Of a DNA stretch of 64,000 nt, positions 62,801 through 64,000 are shown one piece after another. The stretch comes from Aphidius gifuensis (Eukaryota; Arthropoda; Insecta; Hymenoptera; Braconidae). Where the stretch lies: positions 16,813,179 to 16,877,178 of the forward strand of contig NC_057789.1 of assembly GCF_014905175.1 (NCBI RefSeq), given 5' to 3'. A program made the translations under genes and the position numbers. Each line of letters begins with the position of its first letter. Position 1 is the first letter of the stretch. A model generated the notes under the pieces. The model ran no database searches, was not told the origin of the DNA, and saw only the letters and a program-made list of their open reading frames with translations.

Positions 62801-64000
62801 ATTGTTGTTAACTCTATAACTTTTTAAATTATTAATTTAAATTTTTGAAATTTTAGAAATATATTCTACATATATAAATAAACATTTTTTACGCTGAAAG
62901 TTATCCAAATTTTCAAATTTCTTCGCTAAACGGTTGAGTCAAAGATAAGAAGATTTAATTTTCTATTGACACAAATTAAATAAATAATATAAATAAATAA
63001 TATCATTATTTTCTAAAAATTTTTTTTCACCCTTATTCTTTGTTAATAAATGTATATATAGGTAACATATCAAGAGTTTTTATTGATAAACAAAAGAGAT
63101 ATACTCGTATTATTATTGAAAAATGAAAAAAATCGGAGATGGAATAATATTTTTAATTAATTTTTTTCAATTAAAATAATTTAAAAAAAAAGAAAATTAT
63201 AAAAGCAATATATTTTTCTTTCAACGTTTTCTACATGCCTATATTTTTTAACTTTTTTTTTTTTGATGACTTTGAAAATTAAGAATTGTCCAAGCCATTG
63301 GACAATACTTCTACCGTTTTTTGAGCGTGCAGGTCGTTATTGCATCCAGACCCTCAATTATGTTTGTCAAGTATTTGACATATTATGCAACAACAACAAC
63401 AATAATATCAATAATGTAGGTACTATTCTAAGTCTACTTAGCTATAGCAATCTTTATTCTCTAGTGGAGATAAATGAAGTTTTATTAAATCAAAAAATTG
63501 TAATACCGGAACACTTTCGAAACACTTTTAAAATACTCGAATATATAAAAAATAGGATTTAGAGACAAGCTTTTTTAAGAATTAATCTTTGTACTTCCCA
63601 ATTATACCTTTTAAAATGAAAATAAAGAACGGTCCATTAGTGATATTCAATTTTTCAAGTGATATAATAACTTAAGATTAACGATTCCGTCCAAAATATT
63701 CAAAAAAAAAATAAGATGTATATATATACGATATGGGTGTAGTCACTGGTTTGGCATATGTGGGTCTGTATCCTTAACGCACTGAACTGCAGTCATGACG
63801 CGTATATTCAAAAAAATATATTCATGTTTGAATATTTATAACTCGTAAAATTCAATAATGAATATACATAGAAACAAAATTCTATATTCATAATGAGTTT
63901 TTTTCGCAGTTTCTGCATAATTGAAGGGTGAATAGGGTATTTTTTTATTTTAAATTTCTTAAACTACCTAGTGGTTTTGATTTCCAACAATTTGATCCGT
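59897..64000. other. No supported gene
   Basis: AT-rich. Two short ORFs (61852-62109 minus, Cys-containing; 63263-63562 plus, with a CAA-coded Asn run) lack splice or family support. 61340-61490 is less AT-rich, with a small CTAACGGT/ACCGTTAG inverted pair. Confidence 0.35.

Noticed and set aside
63263..63562. 99-codon ORF with an Asn run
   Set aside because: The Asn run is a CAA/AAT repeat, and nothing else supports translation.

Overview
The window is AT-rich eukaryotic nuclear DNA, almost certainly from an insect. It shows no bacterial features such as operons or ribosome binding sites. The one clearly host gene encodes a four-finger C2H2 protein that resembles the insect EGR/WT1-type factor Klumpfuss. 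Nearly all the rest is transposon-derived: non-LTR retrotransposons, non-autonomous DNA transposons with inverted ends, foldback elements and microsatellites. A hymenopteran, perhaps a parasitoid wasp, would fit the low G+C and repeat load, but the sequence does not prove it.

Layout. 1-2 kb and 9.4-15.4 kb hold three decayed copies (A, B, C) of one unit: an unrecognised protein gene (family U) next to short TATA-containing repeats (family R). Copies B and C face each other as a large imperfect inverted repeat. Copy A is split by a 901-bp foldback element whose arms carry tRNA-like sequences. 3.0-8.5 kb is a nearly full-length LINE (LINE-A, minus strand) between perfect 16-bp target-site duplications, with few lesions. 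15.9-23.9 kb is a nest of one LINE family (L2): a full-length copy with tandem 5' repeats (about 16307-21325) sits inside an older 5'-truncated sibling, whose halves lie at 15888-16306 and 21326-23920.

23.9-26.5 kb is the most unusual part. Two broken ORFs on the plus strand look like capsid-type genes of a midsize DNA virus or Polinton-like element. An uninterrupted ATA repeat of about 490 bp follows them. An intact 114-codon minus-strand gene then faces them, with a visible TATA box, a short 5' exon and a canonical 186-nt intron. The older L2 copy cut into the first capsid-like gene, so the ancestral virus-like island runs from about 15.4-15.9 kb straight on to 23.9-26.5 kb.

27-33 kb holds large foldback elements and small inverted-repeat elements. 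The zinc-finger gene is at 34.1-35.5 kb on the minus strand. Its reading frame stays open upstream of the first ATG, so more 5' exons may lie in the gene-poor 35.6-64 kb stretch. That stretch holds TA- and TTAA-flanked inverted-repeat elements, arrays of short palindromic repeats, a 2.5-kb element with CGATACGATA-rich ends and a near-perfect 145-bp palindrome.

Apart from the zinc-finger gene and the small spliced gene, no ORF in the window looks functional. No rRNA, no credible intact tRNA and no CRISPR array were seen.
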